From Rhabdonatronobacter sediminivivens (GTDB taxonomy: Bacteria > Pseudomonadota > Alphaproteobacteria > Rhodobacterales > Rhodobacteraceae), in contig NZ_JACBXS010000019.1 of NCBI RefSeq assembly GCF_013415485.1, forward strand, positions 1-64,000: DNA of 64,000 nucleotides. Reading direction: 5' to 3'. The translations under genes were made by a program, and so were the position numbers. The notes under the pieces are model-generated. The model worked only from the letters and a program-made list of their open reading frames with translations, was not told where the DNA came from and made no database searches. Positions 1 through 11,818 of the stretch are shown one piece after another (position 1 is the stretch's first letter; the number at the start of each line of letters is the position of its first letter).

Positions 1-2
1 CA

Positions 3-62
3 GCATTCACCCCAGAGGAATGCGCGCGATACCTCCGCCATGCAGGCTATGCGTCAACTTGA
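3..62 (+). pseudogene. IS630-type transposase, C-terminal tip (truncated by window edge)
   Basis: The first 20 codons of the window read AFTPEECARYLRHAGYAST and stop. The ECARYLRHAGY block resembles the extreme C-terminus of IS630-family transposases, where ECANY-x-x-x-AGY is common. Nothing upstream is visible, so it cannot be told whether the element is intact. A CTA trinucleotide at 75-77, about 12 bases past the stop, could belong to the element end, because IS630 elements duplicate TA. The family call rests on one short motif. Confidence 0.5.
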
Positions 63-74
63 TCGGGAGTCACT

Positions 75-464
75 CTAGGCTGCCAAGCGGGCGGGGCGCC
101 CGGCGGCTGAGACTGCGGCGTCGGCGGGAGTGGCGTCAGGCTGTGCGGCGCGGAGGTCGGCGAGAATGACGGCAGTGGCAGTTGCGACTTCGGCGCGCGC
201 TGCCGCGGTCCTGATTTCAGGGGTCGAATCCATCGCCGCCACCCCTGAGATCAGATTCATTCGCAGGATCGGCATGCCTTTCGAATTAGTATCCCGCGCA
301 CTCCCGTATGGGCTTGATTGGAAAGTTTGCGGCAAAGCTCGCATCGGCGTCTGGTGCGCAATCGCCACCGCCCAACGCTGTGCCTCTTTACGCTCGGCTT
401 CCTGCGGCAGCGCTTCGTGCCACGACATTAGACTGTCCGCGTCCCTGATCTCTTCCACCTCCAT
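75..464 (-). CDS. Small hypothetical protein, possibly 3'-truncated
   Basis: A 129-residue protein of unknown function. The start is the ATG at 464, which shares one base with the pdeM stop (TGATG) and follows an AGGAGG-type ribosome site inside pdeM, so it looks translationally coupled. The N-terminus is acidic and helical (RDADSLMSWHEALPQEAERK). The C-terminus is Ala-rich and ends at a TAG only about 12 bases from the transposase stop. The original C-terminus may therefore have been replaced by insertion-element DNA. No motif suggests a function. A GTG at 467 is an alternative start. Confidence 0.5.
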   Translation of the reverse strand: MEVEEIRDADSLMSWHEALPQEAERKEAQRWAVAIAHQTPMRALPQTFQSSPYGSARDTNSKGMPILRMNLISGVAAMDSTPEIRTAAARAEVATATAVILADLRAAQPDATPADAAVSAAGRPARLAA

Positions 465-1087
465 CACGCCCTCCTGCGGCTCCCCAGCGGGATCGGTCGG
501 GCCGTGCGGCCGGTGAGGACGGCAAGGCCTTCGGGGATCAGGTTGCGCAGCACCGGCGCATCCGTGTCAAGCCCGCCGGTATATGTGCCGAAGGCGGGCA
601 GGATCAGGTGGCCACCCCCGATCAGGAACACCGGCACCCGCCGCCCTGCGATGCGCAGTTTGGGGTGATAGTGCCCCGAGATATCGGGTCCTTCGGCGGC
701 GATATGGCGCAGGGCGATGCCGTGCAGCATGGCCTCGGCCCCTGCCGTGCCGGGGTCGTGGTTACCGCCCACCCAGAGCACCTCCACTCCCGCGAAAACG
801 CCCTCCAGCGCCGCCGCCACCCCGTCCCGCGCGGCGTCATCGTCGAAACTGTCCCCCAACGCGATCAGGCGTCGCGCGCCGGTGGCGGCCAGTTCGGCGC
901 CCAACCGCTCCAGCGTGGCCTGAACCTCATAGGGGGGCAGCAGCGCGCCGCCGCGCCTTGCCATGCGCTCGGCCTTGCCCAGGTGCAGGTCGGCCACCAC
1001 CAGCGCAGCTTCCGCCCCCCACCACAGCGCGCCCGAAGGGCGTGCGGTGAACGCCTGCCCAGCGAAACGAAAGGGGAAACCACTCAT
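464..1087 (-). CDS. pdeM: Ligase-associated DNA damage response phosphoesterase PdeM
   Basis: A 207-residue calcineurin-like metallophosphoesterase. The metal-binding motifs appear in order: VVADLHLGK (residues about 30-38), ALGDSFDDD (about 75-83), GGNHDPG (about 107-113) and SGHYHP (about 137-142). In the ligase-associated repair clusters of proteobacteria this protein accompanies an ATP-dependent DNA ligase, an exonuclease and an Lhr-like helicase, and is thought to trim nucleic-acid ends. Here the helicase lies upstream on the same strand, but the ligase and exonuclease are not in the window. A long palindrome (1111-1184) separates it from the helicase, so it may be transcribed independently. 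Confidence 0.85.
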   Translation of the reverse strand: MSGFPFRFAGQAFTARPSGALWWGAEAALVVADLHLGKAERMARRGGALLPPYEVQATLERLGAELAATGARRLIALGDSFDDDAARDGVAAALEGVFAGVEVLWVGGNHDPGTAGAEAMLHGIALRHIAAEGPDISGHYHPKLRIAGRRVPVFLIGGGHLILPAFGTYTGGLDTDAPVLRNLIPEGLAVLTGRTARPIPLGSRRRA

Positions 1088-1110
1088 GAACCTAGCTCCA
1101 ATCAGTCACG

Positions 1111-1184
1111 CCCGCCCGCACACCGTCCCCGCGGCGTGCAGGGGTGGGTGGGTGGGCACGCCGTGGGGACGGTGTGCGGGCGGG
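1111..1184. repeat. Long palindrome with G-quadruplex-type loop, copy 1
   Basis: Two 28-base arms (1111-1138 and 1157-1184) are complementary except at one position. They enclose an 18-base loop that reads GGGGTGGGTGGGTGGG on the plus strand after CA. The loop has four G-runs and fits a parallel G-quadruplex motif. The element lies between the helicase stop and the pdeM start. Its arms differ in sequence from the copies at 27.6, 55.2 and 57.7 kb, but the architecture and loop are the same. It is a possible terminator or transcription barrier. Confidence 0.85.
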
Positions 1185-1219
1185 CCGCGTGCGCGCCAAA
1201 CGCTCAAACGGACGTGGTC

Positions 1220-3688
1220 TCATGCCCCCATATCGGGCGCCCCGTCACCAAAGTACAAGCCCGCCTCGGCCATCATCCGCGCGGCCTCGGCCTCGATCAG
1301 CCGGTCCTCGCCCAGCCCGCGAATGGGGATGCGCCCGGCTTCCAGCAATAGCGGCGCGGCAAGCGGCGTGACATGGGGCGCACGGGCATGGACCAGACGC
1401 GGACGATCCGAAACCATCGCTTCGATCCGGTCGAAGTCCACCAGACCGTGCCGGGCCGCGTCCCGGGTGATGCGCAACAGCAGGTGGCCCGGGTCAAAGC
1501 GGCGCAGCGTGTCATAGAGGATGTCCGAGGAAAACGTCGCCTGCTTGCCACTTTTCCTCTGCCCCGGCAGGTTCCGCTGCAGCAACCCTGCCACCTGCGC
1601 CACGGCCCGGAAGCTGCGCTTCATCACCGCGTTTTCGGCCAGCCAGTCGTCGAACCCCGCGCGCAAGTTCTCTGCCGCCAGAAGCGGCGCGGGGTCCGCC
1701 ACCGGGTCCAGGGACCAGATCAGCACGGCATAATCCGTCGCTACAAACCCCAGCGGGCCCAGCCCGGCCTCCTCCATCCGCCTTGTAACCAGCAGGGCCA
1801 GCGTCTGATGCGCGTTGCGGCCCGCGAAGCCGTAGATGCAAAAATATGCCCGGCCCGCGCGCAGGAAGGTCTCGCAGGTCAGCGTCCCGGGTTCGGGCAG
1901 CACCGAAATCCGGCGTTGCAGGTCCAGCCATTCGCGCACCTCTGCCGGCAGCGCATCCCATTGCGCCGGATCGCCCAGCAATGCCTGCACCCGCGCCGAG
2001 AGCTGCACCGAAGTCGCCATCTTGATGCCGTTGAACACCGCGATCTTCGGCTGACGCGCGGGTTGGGGGGTGACCTCGACCACCATCTCGCGCAGGCCCT
2101 CGTAGCGCACGGTCTGCCCGCCGATCAGGAAAGTGTCGCCCGGCGTCAGGCTGGCGGCAAAACTCTCCTCGATCTCGCCCAGCGGCACGCGGTTGCCCCG
2201 GCGGCGGACCTTCATGGTTTCGGGGTCGGTGATGGTGCCGATATTCATGCGGATCATCCGCGCGGCACGCGGATCACGCAACTGCCAGCGGCCCTCGCGC
2301 AGAAGCAGGCGTTGCCAGCGGTCATAGGCGCGCAGCGCGTAGCCACCAGTAGCGCAGAAATCGAGGCAGGCGTCGAAATCGGCCCGGCTCAGCGCGGCAT
2401 AGGGGCCGGCGCGGCGCACCTCGGAATAAAGCGCATCGGCATCGAACGGCCCGACGCAGGCGGTCAGCAGGATATGCTGGCACAGCACGTCCAGCGGGGC
2501 ATCGGCGCGGGGGGTGCCATCAAGGTCGTTTTCGGCCACGGCCTGCAGGGCGGCGACGCATTCCACCACCTCGAACCGGTTGGCGGGCACCATCCGGGCG
2601 CGCGAGGGGCTGTCATAGCGGTGGTTCGCCCGCCCGATCCGCTGCACCAACCGCTTGACGTTATGCGGCGCGCCGATCTGGATCACCAGATCCACATCGC
2701 CCCAGTCGATCCCCAGATCCAGGCTGCCGGTGCAGACCAAGGCGCGCAGGGCACCGCTGGCCATGGCGGCCTCGGCCTTCGCCCGCGCCTCGCGCGACAG
2801 GCTGCCGTGGTGCAGGCCGATGGGGAGATTCTCGTCATTGATGGCCCAGAGCGCCTGGAAGAACAGCTCCGCCTGCGCGCGGGTGTTGATGAAGACCAGC
2901 GTCAGCCGGGCGCCCCGGATCGCCTCCATCACATCGGCGGCGGCGTAATGCCCCCCACCCCCGGCCCAGGGCGCGGGGGCTGAGGTCGGCAGCATGGCGA
3001 TATCCGGCGCCGGGCCGGGCGGCGCCTCGATCACCCGCGCGCCGCCCATGAAGCGGGCCAGCGCGGCCGGATCCTCGACCGTGGCCGAAAGCCCCGCCAC
3101 CTGCAGCCCCGGCGCCAGGCTGCGCAGCCGCGCAAGGCCCAGCATCAGCTGATCGCCGCGCTTGCTTTCGGCCAGGGCGTGGATCTCGTCGATCACCACC
3201 CGGCGCAGGGTGGCGAAGATGCGCGGGGCTTCCTCGTAGGACAGCATCAGCGCCAGGCTTTCCGGCGTGGTCAGCAGCACATGCGGCGGGTCCACCCGCT
3301 GGCGCGCGCGCCGCGTGGCCGAGGTGTCGCCGGTGCGATCCTCGATGCGGATATCCAGCCCCAGATCGGCCACCGGACGGGCCAGGTTGCGGGCAATATC
3401 ATTGGCCAGCGCCTTGAGCGGCGAGACATAGAGCGTGTGCAGCCCGGGTTCGGGCGCCTGCAGATCCACCAGCGACGGCAGGAACCCCGCCAGCGTCTTG
3501 CCACCGCCGGTGGGGGCGATCAACAGCGTGTCATCGCGCTCCGCCAGCAGGGCCAGCTGGTGCGGATGCGGTGCCCAGCCCTGATCGGCGAACCAGCGGG
3601 CAAAGGCGGGGGGCAGGGTGTCGCGGGTGATGGCGGGATCTCCGGACTTGGCTGCGGGGGAAGCTGTGCCCGCGCGCGACGCCGTCAA
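1220..3688 (-). CDS. Ligase-associated DNA damage response DEXH-box helicase (Lhr-like)
   Basis: An ATP-dependent superfamily 2 helicase of about 822 residues, close to the usual size of the ligase-associated Lhr family. Motifs seen are Q/HQLALL, motif I APTGGGKTLA, Ia SPLKAL, motif II DEIH, motif III GLSAT, the C-terminal helicase motifs LVCTGSLDLGIDWGD and RIGRANHR, and the Lhr winged-helix/DUF4986-like C-terminus. The frame stays open further upstream, but that part lies over oxyR. The likeliest start is the TTG at 3688, which overlaps the oxyR stop as TTGA and suggests translational coupling. The start is uncertain because no strong ribosome site is visible. Confidence 0.88.
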   Translation of the reverse strand: MTASRAGTASPAAKSGDPAITRDTLPPAFARWFADQGWAPHPHQLALLAERDDTLLIAPTGGGKTLAGFLPSLVDLQAPEPGLHTLYVSPLKALANDIARNLARPVADLGLDIRIEDRTGDTSATRRARQRVDPPHVLLTTPESLALMLSYEEAPRIFATLRRVVIDEIHALAESKRGDQLMLGLARLRSLAPGLQVAGLSATVEDPAALARFMGGARVIEAPPGPAPDIAMLPTSAPAPWAGGGGHYAAADVMEAIRGARLTLVFINTRAQAELFFQALWAINDENLPIGLHHGSLSREARAKAEAAMASGALRALVCTGSLDLGIDWGDVDLVIQIGAPHNVKRLVQRIGRANHRYDSPSRARMVPANRFEVVECVAALQAVAENDLDGTPRADAPLDVLCQHILLTACVGPFDADALYSEVRRAGPYAALSRADFDACLDFCATGGYALRAYDRWQRLLLREGRWQLRDPRAARMIRMNIGTITDPETMKVRRRGNRVPLGEIEESFAASLTPGDTFLIGGQTVRYEGLREMVVEVTPQPARQPKIAVFNGIKMATSVQLSARVQALLGDPAQWDALPAEVREWLDLQRRISVLPEPGTLTCETFLRAGRAYFCIYGFAGRNAHQTLALLVTRRMEEAGLGPLGFVATDYAVLIWSLDPVADPAPLLAAENLRAGFDDWLAENAVMKRSFRAVAQVAGLLQRNLPGQRKSGKQATFSSDILYDTLRRFDPGHLLLRITRDAARHGLVDFDRIEAMVSDRPRLVHARAPHVTPLAAPLLLEAGRIPIRGLGEDRLIEAEAARMMAEAGLYFGDGAPDMGA

Positions 3689-4593
3689 GGCTGCGGCACG
3701 GGCGCGCCCGTTCCCACCGCCCGCACCAGCGCACCGATCTGCGCCAGTTGCGGCGCCAGCGGCGAGGTGCGGCGCCAGATCATGCCGATGGTGCGCGCGG
3801 GCTGTGGCTCTGGAAAGCGCGCCACGGCCACGGGGGCCGAGCGCGTCTCGACCGCCACCGCCATTTCCGGGATCAGCGTCACGCCGATCCCCGCGCCCAC
3901 CAGTTGCACCAGCGTCGCCAATGATGACCCGTCCAGAAGCTCTCGCGGGCGGCCCGGCGTCATGGCGCAGAAGGACAGGGCCTGATCGCGGAAACAATGC
4001 CCTTCCTCCAGCAGCAGCAGACGCATTTCGCGCAGGCCCTCGCGGTCGGGGACGGGGGCGGCGGCATCGGCCTGCGGACGCACCAGCACGAAGGATTCCG
4101 CGAAAAGCGGGGCCTCGTCTATGCCCGGCTCGGACACCGGCAGGGCCACGATGGCTGTGTCCAGGCCACCGGCGCGCAACTCGCTCAGCAGGCGCGGCGT
4201 CATCGCCTCGCGCACTTGCAGGTCCAGCTCCGGCCAGGCGCGGCCAAGCGCGGGCAGGAGGCCCGGCAGCAGATAGGGCGCAATGGTGGGAATCACCCCC
4301 AGCCGCAACTGCCCCGCCAGCCCGGATTGCGCGGCGCGGGCCAGATCGCCCAACTCATCAACCGCGCGCAGGATTTCCCGCGCGCGGGCCACGAAGGCGG
4401 CGCCGAAACTGGTCAGCCGCACCTGCCGGGCGCTGCGTTCGAACAGCGGCGTACCCAGCGCGGCCTCCAGATCGCGGATCTGCATGGACAGCGCCGGCTG
4501 CGAGATGGCGCAAACCTCGGCGGCGCGGCCAAAATGGCCCTGCTGGGCCAATGCCTCGACATAGCGCAACTGTTTCAGGGTAAGGCTCTTCAT
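3685..4593 (-). CDS. oxyR: Hydrogen peroxide-sensing LysR regulator OxyR
   Basis: A 302-residue LysR-type regulator. The N-terminal winged helix (residues 4-62) contains AAEVCAISQPALSMQI. The effector domain carries the peroxide-sensing pair Cys200 and Cys209 in EEGHCFRDQALSFC, equivalent to Cys199/Cys208 of E. coli OxyR. This identifies it as OxyR and not a generic LysR. The gene is divergent from katG with about 130 bases between starts, the classic arrangement for peroxide-inducible catalase control. The chosen start is the ATG at 4593; a TTG at 4614 is an alternative. The downstream helicase overlaps its stop by four bases. Confidence 0.93.
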   Translation of the reverse strand: MKSLTLKQLRYVEALAQQGHFGRAAEVCAISQPALSMQIRDLEAALGTPLFERSARQVRLTSFGAAFVARAREILRAVDELGDLARAAQSGLAGQLRLGVIPTIAPYLLPGLLPALGRAWPELDLQVREAMTPRLLSELRAGGLDTAIVALPVSEPGIDEAPLFAESFVLVRPQADAAAPVPDREGLREMRLLLLEEGHCFRDQALSFCAMTPGRPRELLDGSSLATLVQLVGAGIGVTLIPEMAVAVETRSAPVAVARFPEPQPARTIGMIWRRTSPLAPQLAQIGALVRAVGTGAPVPQP

Positions 4594-6987
<2,394 letters not shown>

Positions 6988-7046
6988 TGCGGCACCGGTA
7001 TTGACCGGGACACAGCGAACACCGGCGGCAACGCCGCCAGTCACCG

Positions 7047-7074
7047 GGCCGGGCGCATCAGCGCCCGGCCTTTT
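7047..7074 (+). terminator. Rho-independent terminator of katG
   Basis: A perfect 10-base-pair GC stem, GGCCGGGCGC/GCGCCCGGCC, with the tetraloop ATCA, followed directly by TTTT. It begins 60 bases after the katG stop. Confidence 0.88.
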
Positions 7075-7175
7075 GCATGGATCATGCCCGCCAGCGCCCC
7101 CCTGTGAGCCCCGCCGCGCTTTGCCCGTTCAGGCAGCAGTGATTCCGAATTAGGCAGCCGGGGCGATCATGAGTC

Positions 7176-7205
7176 TTGACCCATGCGGCATTATCGGCAC
7201 AAAAT
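7176..7205 (+). promoter_or_regulatory. Candidate sigma-70 promoter of the aap operon
   Basis: TTGACC (7176-7181) and CAAAAT (7200-7205) are separated by 18 bases, about 90 bases upstream of aapJ. The -35 matches consensus at five of six positions and the -10 at four of six. No other good pair was noticed in the 309-base gap after katG. Confidence 0.35.
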
Positions 7206-7227
7206 TGCCGACGGCGGGGGCATTGCC

Positions 7228-7259
7228 GTCCCTGCTGCCCGCCCCTGCGCGGCAGGGAC
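7228..7259 (+). other. Hairpin in the aapJ mRNA leader
   Basis: GTCCCTGC (7228-7235) pairs perfectly with GCAGGGAC (7252-7259). A second small GC hairpin (CCGCC/GGCGG) follows before the aapJ ribosome site. There is no U-tract, so this is more likely an mRNA-stabilising or regulatory leader fold than a terminator. Confidence 0.45.
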
Positions 7260-7296
7260 CGACCGCCGCAAAGGCGGCGACAACAGAGAGGTAGAA

Positions 7297-8313
7297 ATGA
7301 AAAAATCCATAATCGTGGCTGCAGTGGCAGCGACCGGGCTGACGGCGGGGATCGCCAATGCACAAACACTGTCGCAGATTCAGGAACGGGGTGAACTGAA
7401 CTGCGGCGTGTCCACCGGGCTGGCCGGTTTCTCGGCCCCTGATGCCAACGGCGTCTGGCAGGGCTTCGACGTGGACAAATGCCGGGCCGTTGCGGCGGCC
7501 ATCCTGGATGACCCGATGGCCGTGAACTTTGTCCCCACCACCGGGCAGACCCGCTTTTCGGCGCTGGCCTCGGGTGAGGTGGACATGCTGGCGCGCAACA
7601 CCACCTGGACCTTCACCCGTGACATCGACCTGAACCTGACCTTCGTGGGCACGAACTACTACGATGGCCAGGGGTTCATGGTGCCCCGCGAAATCGGCGT
7701 CAGCTCTGGCATGGAACTTGATGGCGCCACCGTCTGCATCCAGACCGGCACCACCACCGAACTCAACCTGGCCGACTTCTTCCGCGCCAATGGCATGAGC
7801 TACGAACCCGTGCCGATCGAAACCAACGCCGAGGCGCAGCAGCAGTATCTTGCCGGTGCCTGTGACGTCTACACCACCGACGTGTCCGGCCTCGCCGCCA
7901 CGCGCGCGTCCTTCGCCGACCCGGGTGAACATGTGATCCTGCCGGAAGTGATCTCGAAAGAGCCGCTGGGCCTGGTGGTGCGCGATGGTGACAAGCAGTG
8001 GGAAGGCATCGTGCGCTGGACCCTGATGGCGCTGATCGCCGCCGAGGAGCTGGGCGTGACCTCGGCCAATGTTGCCGAGCTGGCAGAGGGCACCGATTCG
8101 CCCGAGATCAACCGCCTGCTGGGCGCCGAAGGTGATTTCGGCGCGATGCTGGGTCTGGACAGCGAATGGGCCGTCCGCGCCATCGCCGCTGCCGGAAACT
8201 ATGGCGAGATCTTTGCCGCCAATATCGGCGAACAGACCCCGATCGGTCTGGCCCGCGGGCTGAACGCACAATGGACCCAGGGCGGGCTGATGTACGCACC
8301 GCCCTTCCGCTGA
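7297..8313 (+). CDS. aapJ: General L-amino acid ABC transporter, substrate-binding protein AapJ
   Basis: A periplasmic solute-binding protein of 338 residues, with a signal peptide (MKKSIIVAAVAATGLTAG...ANA, cleavage near residue 21) and a family 3 binding-protein fold. Typical signatures are CGVSTGLAGFSAPD near the mature N-terminus, the GFDVDKCRAVAAAI segment and SGEVDMLARNTTWT. In rhizobia and Rhodobacterales this family imports a broad range of L-amino acids. The start is fixed by an AGAGAGG ribosome site seven bases upstream. It is first in an operon with aapQ, aapM and aapP. The hairpin after its stop should raise its expression over the permeases. Confidence 0.93.
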   Translation: MKKSIIVAAVAATGLTAGIANAQTLSQIQERGELNCGVSTGLAGFSAPDANGVWQGFDVDKCRAVAAAILDDPMAVNFVPTTGQTRFSALASGEVDMLARNTTWTFTRDIDLNLTFVGTNYYDGQGFMVPREIGVSSGMELDGATVCIQTGTTTELNLADFFRANGMSYEPVPIETNAEAQQQYLAGACDVYTTDVSGLAATRASFADPGEHVILPEVISKEPLGLVVRDGDKQWEGIVRWTLMALIAAEELGVTSANVAELAEGTDSPEINRLLGAEGDFGAMLGLDSEWAVRAIAAAGNYGEIFAANIGEQTPIGLARGLNAQWTQGGLMYAPPFR

Positions 8314-8322
8314 TCTGATCGA

Positions 8323-8349
8323 ATGCGCGCCCGAAAGGGCGCGCATTTT
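8323..8349 (+). terminator. Intercistronic hairpin (attenuator) between aapJ and aapQ
   Basis: A perfect 10-base-pair stem, ATGCGCGCCC/GGGCGCGCAT, with loop GAAA, followed by TTT. It sits between the binding-protein gene and the permease genes, the position at which ABC operons commonly carry a partial terminator or 3'-end stabiliser. Confidence 0.75.
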
Positions 8350-8423
8350 CGGTTCACGCTTCCGAATACCCTGAGCACGCCTCTGGCGGCGCGGCAAGCT
8401 TTTGCCTGCGTCAGGAGAAACCC

Positions 8424-9695
8424 ATGTCCACATCCAGCGACCCGCGAACCAAACCGGCGCCCCCGAAGCGCAGCTTCGAATTGAGCATGCTGCTCTATGA
8501 CCAACGGTATCGCTCGATCACCATCCAGGTGTTTTTCCTGTTCCTGCTGATGCTGTTCGCGGCCTGGCTGGTTGACAACACGGTGAACAACCTGCGCGCC
8601 CTGGGCCGGGATTTCAGCTTTGCCTTCCTGAACGCGCCTGCGGGCTATGACATCAGCCAGCGGCCCATCGAATACAACAGCCAGATGACCCATGGCCGGG
8701 CGGCGCTGGTGGGGCTGCTCAATACGCTGATCCTGGCGGTGATGGCCTGTGTTCTGGCCACCGTTCTGGGGGTGATCGCCGGGGTGTTGCGGCTGTCGAA
8801 CAACTGGATCGTCGGCCGCCTGATGACCGTCTATGTCGAGGTGTTTCGCAACATCCCCACCTTGTTGTGGATCCTGATCTTCGGCGCCATCATGACCGAG
8901 GCGATGCCCGCGCCCTCGGCGTTCCGGGGCGACACGCCAGCGGCCAGCATGCTGTTCAACGACTCCATCGCCATCACCAACCGGGGCGTCTACGTCCCGT
9001 CCATCCTGTTCGAACGCGATCTGGGCAGTTTCCAGCTTGGCCCGGTGGCGCCGTCGATCAGCTGGGTGCTGGTGATCTTGATTGTTGCCGCCAGCATCTG
9101 GGCCAACAAGAAGATCATTGACCACGCCACTCGGGTCCAGAATGCCACCGGCATCCGGCCAAAGACCTGGTGGAAATCCATCCTTGTCCTGCTGGGGCCG
9201 CTTGCGCTCTATTTCATCGCGCTCGGGGCGCATCTGGAATACCCTGAGCTGCGCGGCTTCAACTTTGCCGGCGGCACCCATCTGCGCAATTCGCTGATTG
9301 CCATGTGGCTTGGCCTTGGCATCTATACCGGCGCCTTCGTGGCCGAGAACGTGCGCTCGGGGATCCTTGCGATTTCACGCGGGCAGACCGAAGCCGCCTT
9401 TGCCCTGGGCCTGCAGCCGGGCAAGACCATGCGACTGGTCGTCCTGCCACAGGCGCTGCGGGTCATCATTCCGCCGCTGATCTCGCAGTACCTCAACATC
9501 ACCAAGAACACGTCGCTTGGTCTGGCGGTCGGATACATGGACCTGCGCTCGACCCTGGGCGGGATCACCATCAACCAGACCGGACGCGAGCTGGAGGGAA
9601 TGCTGCTGATGATGCTGATCTATCTGGCCATCAGCCTGATCATCTCGGGGGCGATGAATGTCTACAACTCCCGCGTCACGCTGAAGGAGCGATAA
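8424..9695 (+). CDS. aapQ: General L-amino acid ABC transporter permease AapQ
   Basis: An inner-membrane permease of 423 residues, longer than ordinary polar amino-acid permeases, as is normal for AapQ. The first membrane span is near residues 32-50. The conserved permease block starts at about residue 95 (GLLNTLILAVMACVLATVLG). The EAA loop for ATPase docking reads QTEAAFALGLQPGKTMRLVVLPQALRVIIPPL in the C-terminal third (residues about 320-350). A ribosome site AGGAGAAA precedes the ATG. It forms a heterodimer with AapM, which starts two bases after its stop. Confidence 0.93.
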   Translation: MSTSSDPRTKPAPPKRSFELSMLLYDQRYRSITIQVFFLFLLMLFAAWLVDNTVNNLRALGRDFSFAFLNAPAGYDISQRPIEYNSQMTHGRAALVGLLNTLILAVMACVLATVLGVIAGVLRLSNNWIVGRLMTVYVEVFRNIPTLLWILIFGAIMTEAMPAPSAFRGDTPAASMLFNDSIAITNRGVYVPSILFERDLGSFQLGPVAPSISWVLVILIVAASIWANKKIIDHATRVQNATGIRPKTWWKSILVLLGPLALYFIALGAHLEYPELRGFNFAGGTHLRNSLIAMWLGLGIYTGAFVAENVRSGILAISRGQTEAAFALGLQPGKTMRLVVLPQALRVIIPPLISQYLNITKNTSLGLAVGYMDLRSTLGGITINQTGRELEGMLLMMLIYLAISLIISGAMNVYNSRVTLKER

Positions 9696-9696
9696 G

Positions 9697-10995
9697 ATGA
9701 GCAATATCGAATCGCATACCATCGCTTACGTCCGGGGCACGATGATCCCCGAGCAGGACCCGCCGATCACCGAAACCGGTGCCATCAAGTGGCTGCGCGA
9801 GAACCTGTTTTCCGGCTGGTTCAATACGCTTCTGACCATCCTGTCGCTCCTGATCATATGGTGGTCCGTGGCGGCCATCGGGCCGTGGCTGTGGAACATG
9901 GTCTGGAACGCGGGCTCCCTGCGCGAATGCCGCGAGATCCTGGCCGGGGCCGAGGGCGCGTGTTTCGCCGTCATCAACGACCGCTGGCATCAGTTGCTGT
10001 TCGGCTTTTACCCGCCGGCACTCTACTGGCGGCCCGTGCTGGCCCTGATCCTGCTGTTCGTGGCCCTGGCCCCGGTGCTGTTCCCGGACCTGCCGCGCAA
10101 GCTGCTGTGGTTTTCCGCCGTCTACCCCTTCGTGGCCTATCACCTGCTCTGGGGCGGGTCGGTCTGGCTGCCGATCGTGGCGCTTCTGGGGTTTGTGGCG
10201 GGCTATGTCGCCTGGCGCCTGATACATCGCATGTCGCCGCTGGCCTCCGTCTTTGCCGCCGTGATCGTGCCGGTGCTGTGGTGGGTGATCCTTGCCGCAC
10301 CGCTGAACAGCTTCCTCTATTCCGGGCTGCCCTGGGGGCTGGATTTCGTCCGCTCGGACCGCTTCGGCGGCTTCCTGATCTCGCTGGTCATCGGCATCAC
10401 GGGGATTTCGATATCATTGCCGCTGGGCATCCTGCTTGCACTCGGGCGGCAATCGGACATGGTCTTCGTGAAATCCGTCTGCGTGGTCTTCATCGAATTC
10501 ATCCGGGGCGTGCCGCTGATCACGCTGCTGTTCACCGCGTCGCTGCTGCTGAACTATTTCCTGCCGCCGGGCACCAGTTTCGATCTGATCCTGCGGGTGA
10601 TCATCATGGTCACGCTGTTTGCCGCCGCCTACATGGCCGAAGTGATCCGTGGCGGCCTGGCCGCCCTGCCCCGCGGCCAGTACGAGGCCGCCGACGCGCT
10701 GGGGCTGGACTACTGGAAGGCGCAGCGGCTGATCATCATGCCGCAGGCGCTGAAAATCTCCATCCCCGGGATCGTCAACACCTTCATCGGCCTGTTCAAG
10801 GATACCACGCTGGTGGTGTTCATCGGGCTTCTGGATCCCATCGGGCTGTCCAACGCCATCCGGGCCTCGACCGACTGGCAGGGGGTCTACTGGGAGTTGT
10901 TCATCTTCATCGGGCTCCTGTTCTTCGTCTTCTGCTTCGGCATCTCGCGCTACTCCATGTATCTGGAGCGGCGCCTGAAGACAGACCACAAGTAA
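9697..10995 (+). CDS. aapM: General L-amino acid ABC transporter permease AapM
   Basis: The second permease, 432 residues, with several hydrophobic spans in an extended N-terminal half. The conserved C-terminal block contains the EAA motif [24 protein letters not shown] near residues 328-350. The AAGGAG ribosome site lies inside the end of aapQ, so the two are translated together. Both permeases are needed for the inner-membrane channel that receives amino acids from AapJ. Confidence 0.93.
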   Translation: MSNIESHTIAYVRGTMIPEQDPPITETGAIKWLRENLFSGWFNTLLTILSLLIIWWSVAAIGPWLWNMVWNAGSLRECREILAGAEGACFAVINDRWHQLLFGFYPPALYWRPVLALILLFVALAPVLFPDLPRKLLWFSAVYPFVAYHLLWGGSVWLPIVALLGFVAGYVAWRLIHRMSPLASVFAAVIVPVLWWVILAAPLNSFLYSGLPWGLDFVRSDRFGGFLISLVIGITGISISLPLGILLALGRQSDMVFVKSVCVVFIEFIRGVPLITLLFTASLLLNYFLPPGTSFDLILRVIIMVTLFAAAYMAEVIRGGLAALPRGQYEAADALGLDYWKAQRLIIMPQALKISIPGIVNTFIGLFKDTTLVVFIGLLDPIGLSNAIRASTDWQGVYWELFIFIGLLFFVFCFGISRYSMYLERRLKTDHK

Positions 10996-11005
10996 GGATA
11001 TTGTC

Positions 11006-11809
<804 letters not shown>

Positions 11810-11818
11810 ACGGGTGCG

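Noticed and set aside
3689..3997. Upstream extension of the helicase frame
   Set aside because: It lies entirely over the oxyR coding region and has no conserved helicase sequence; the TTG at 3688 fits better.
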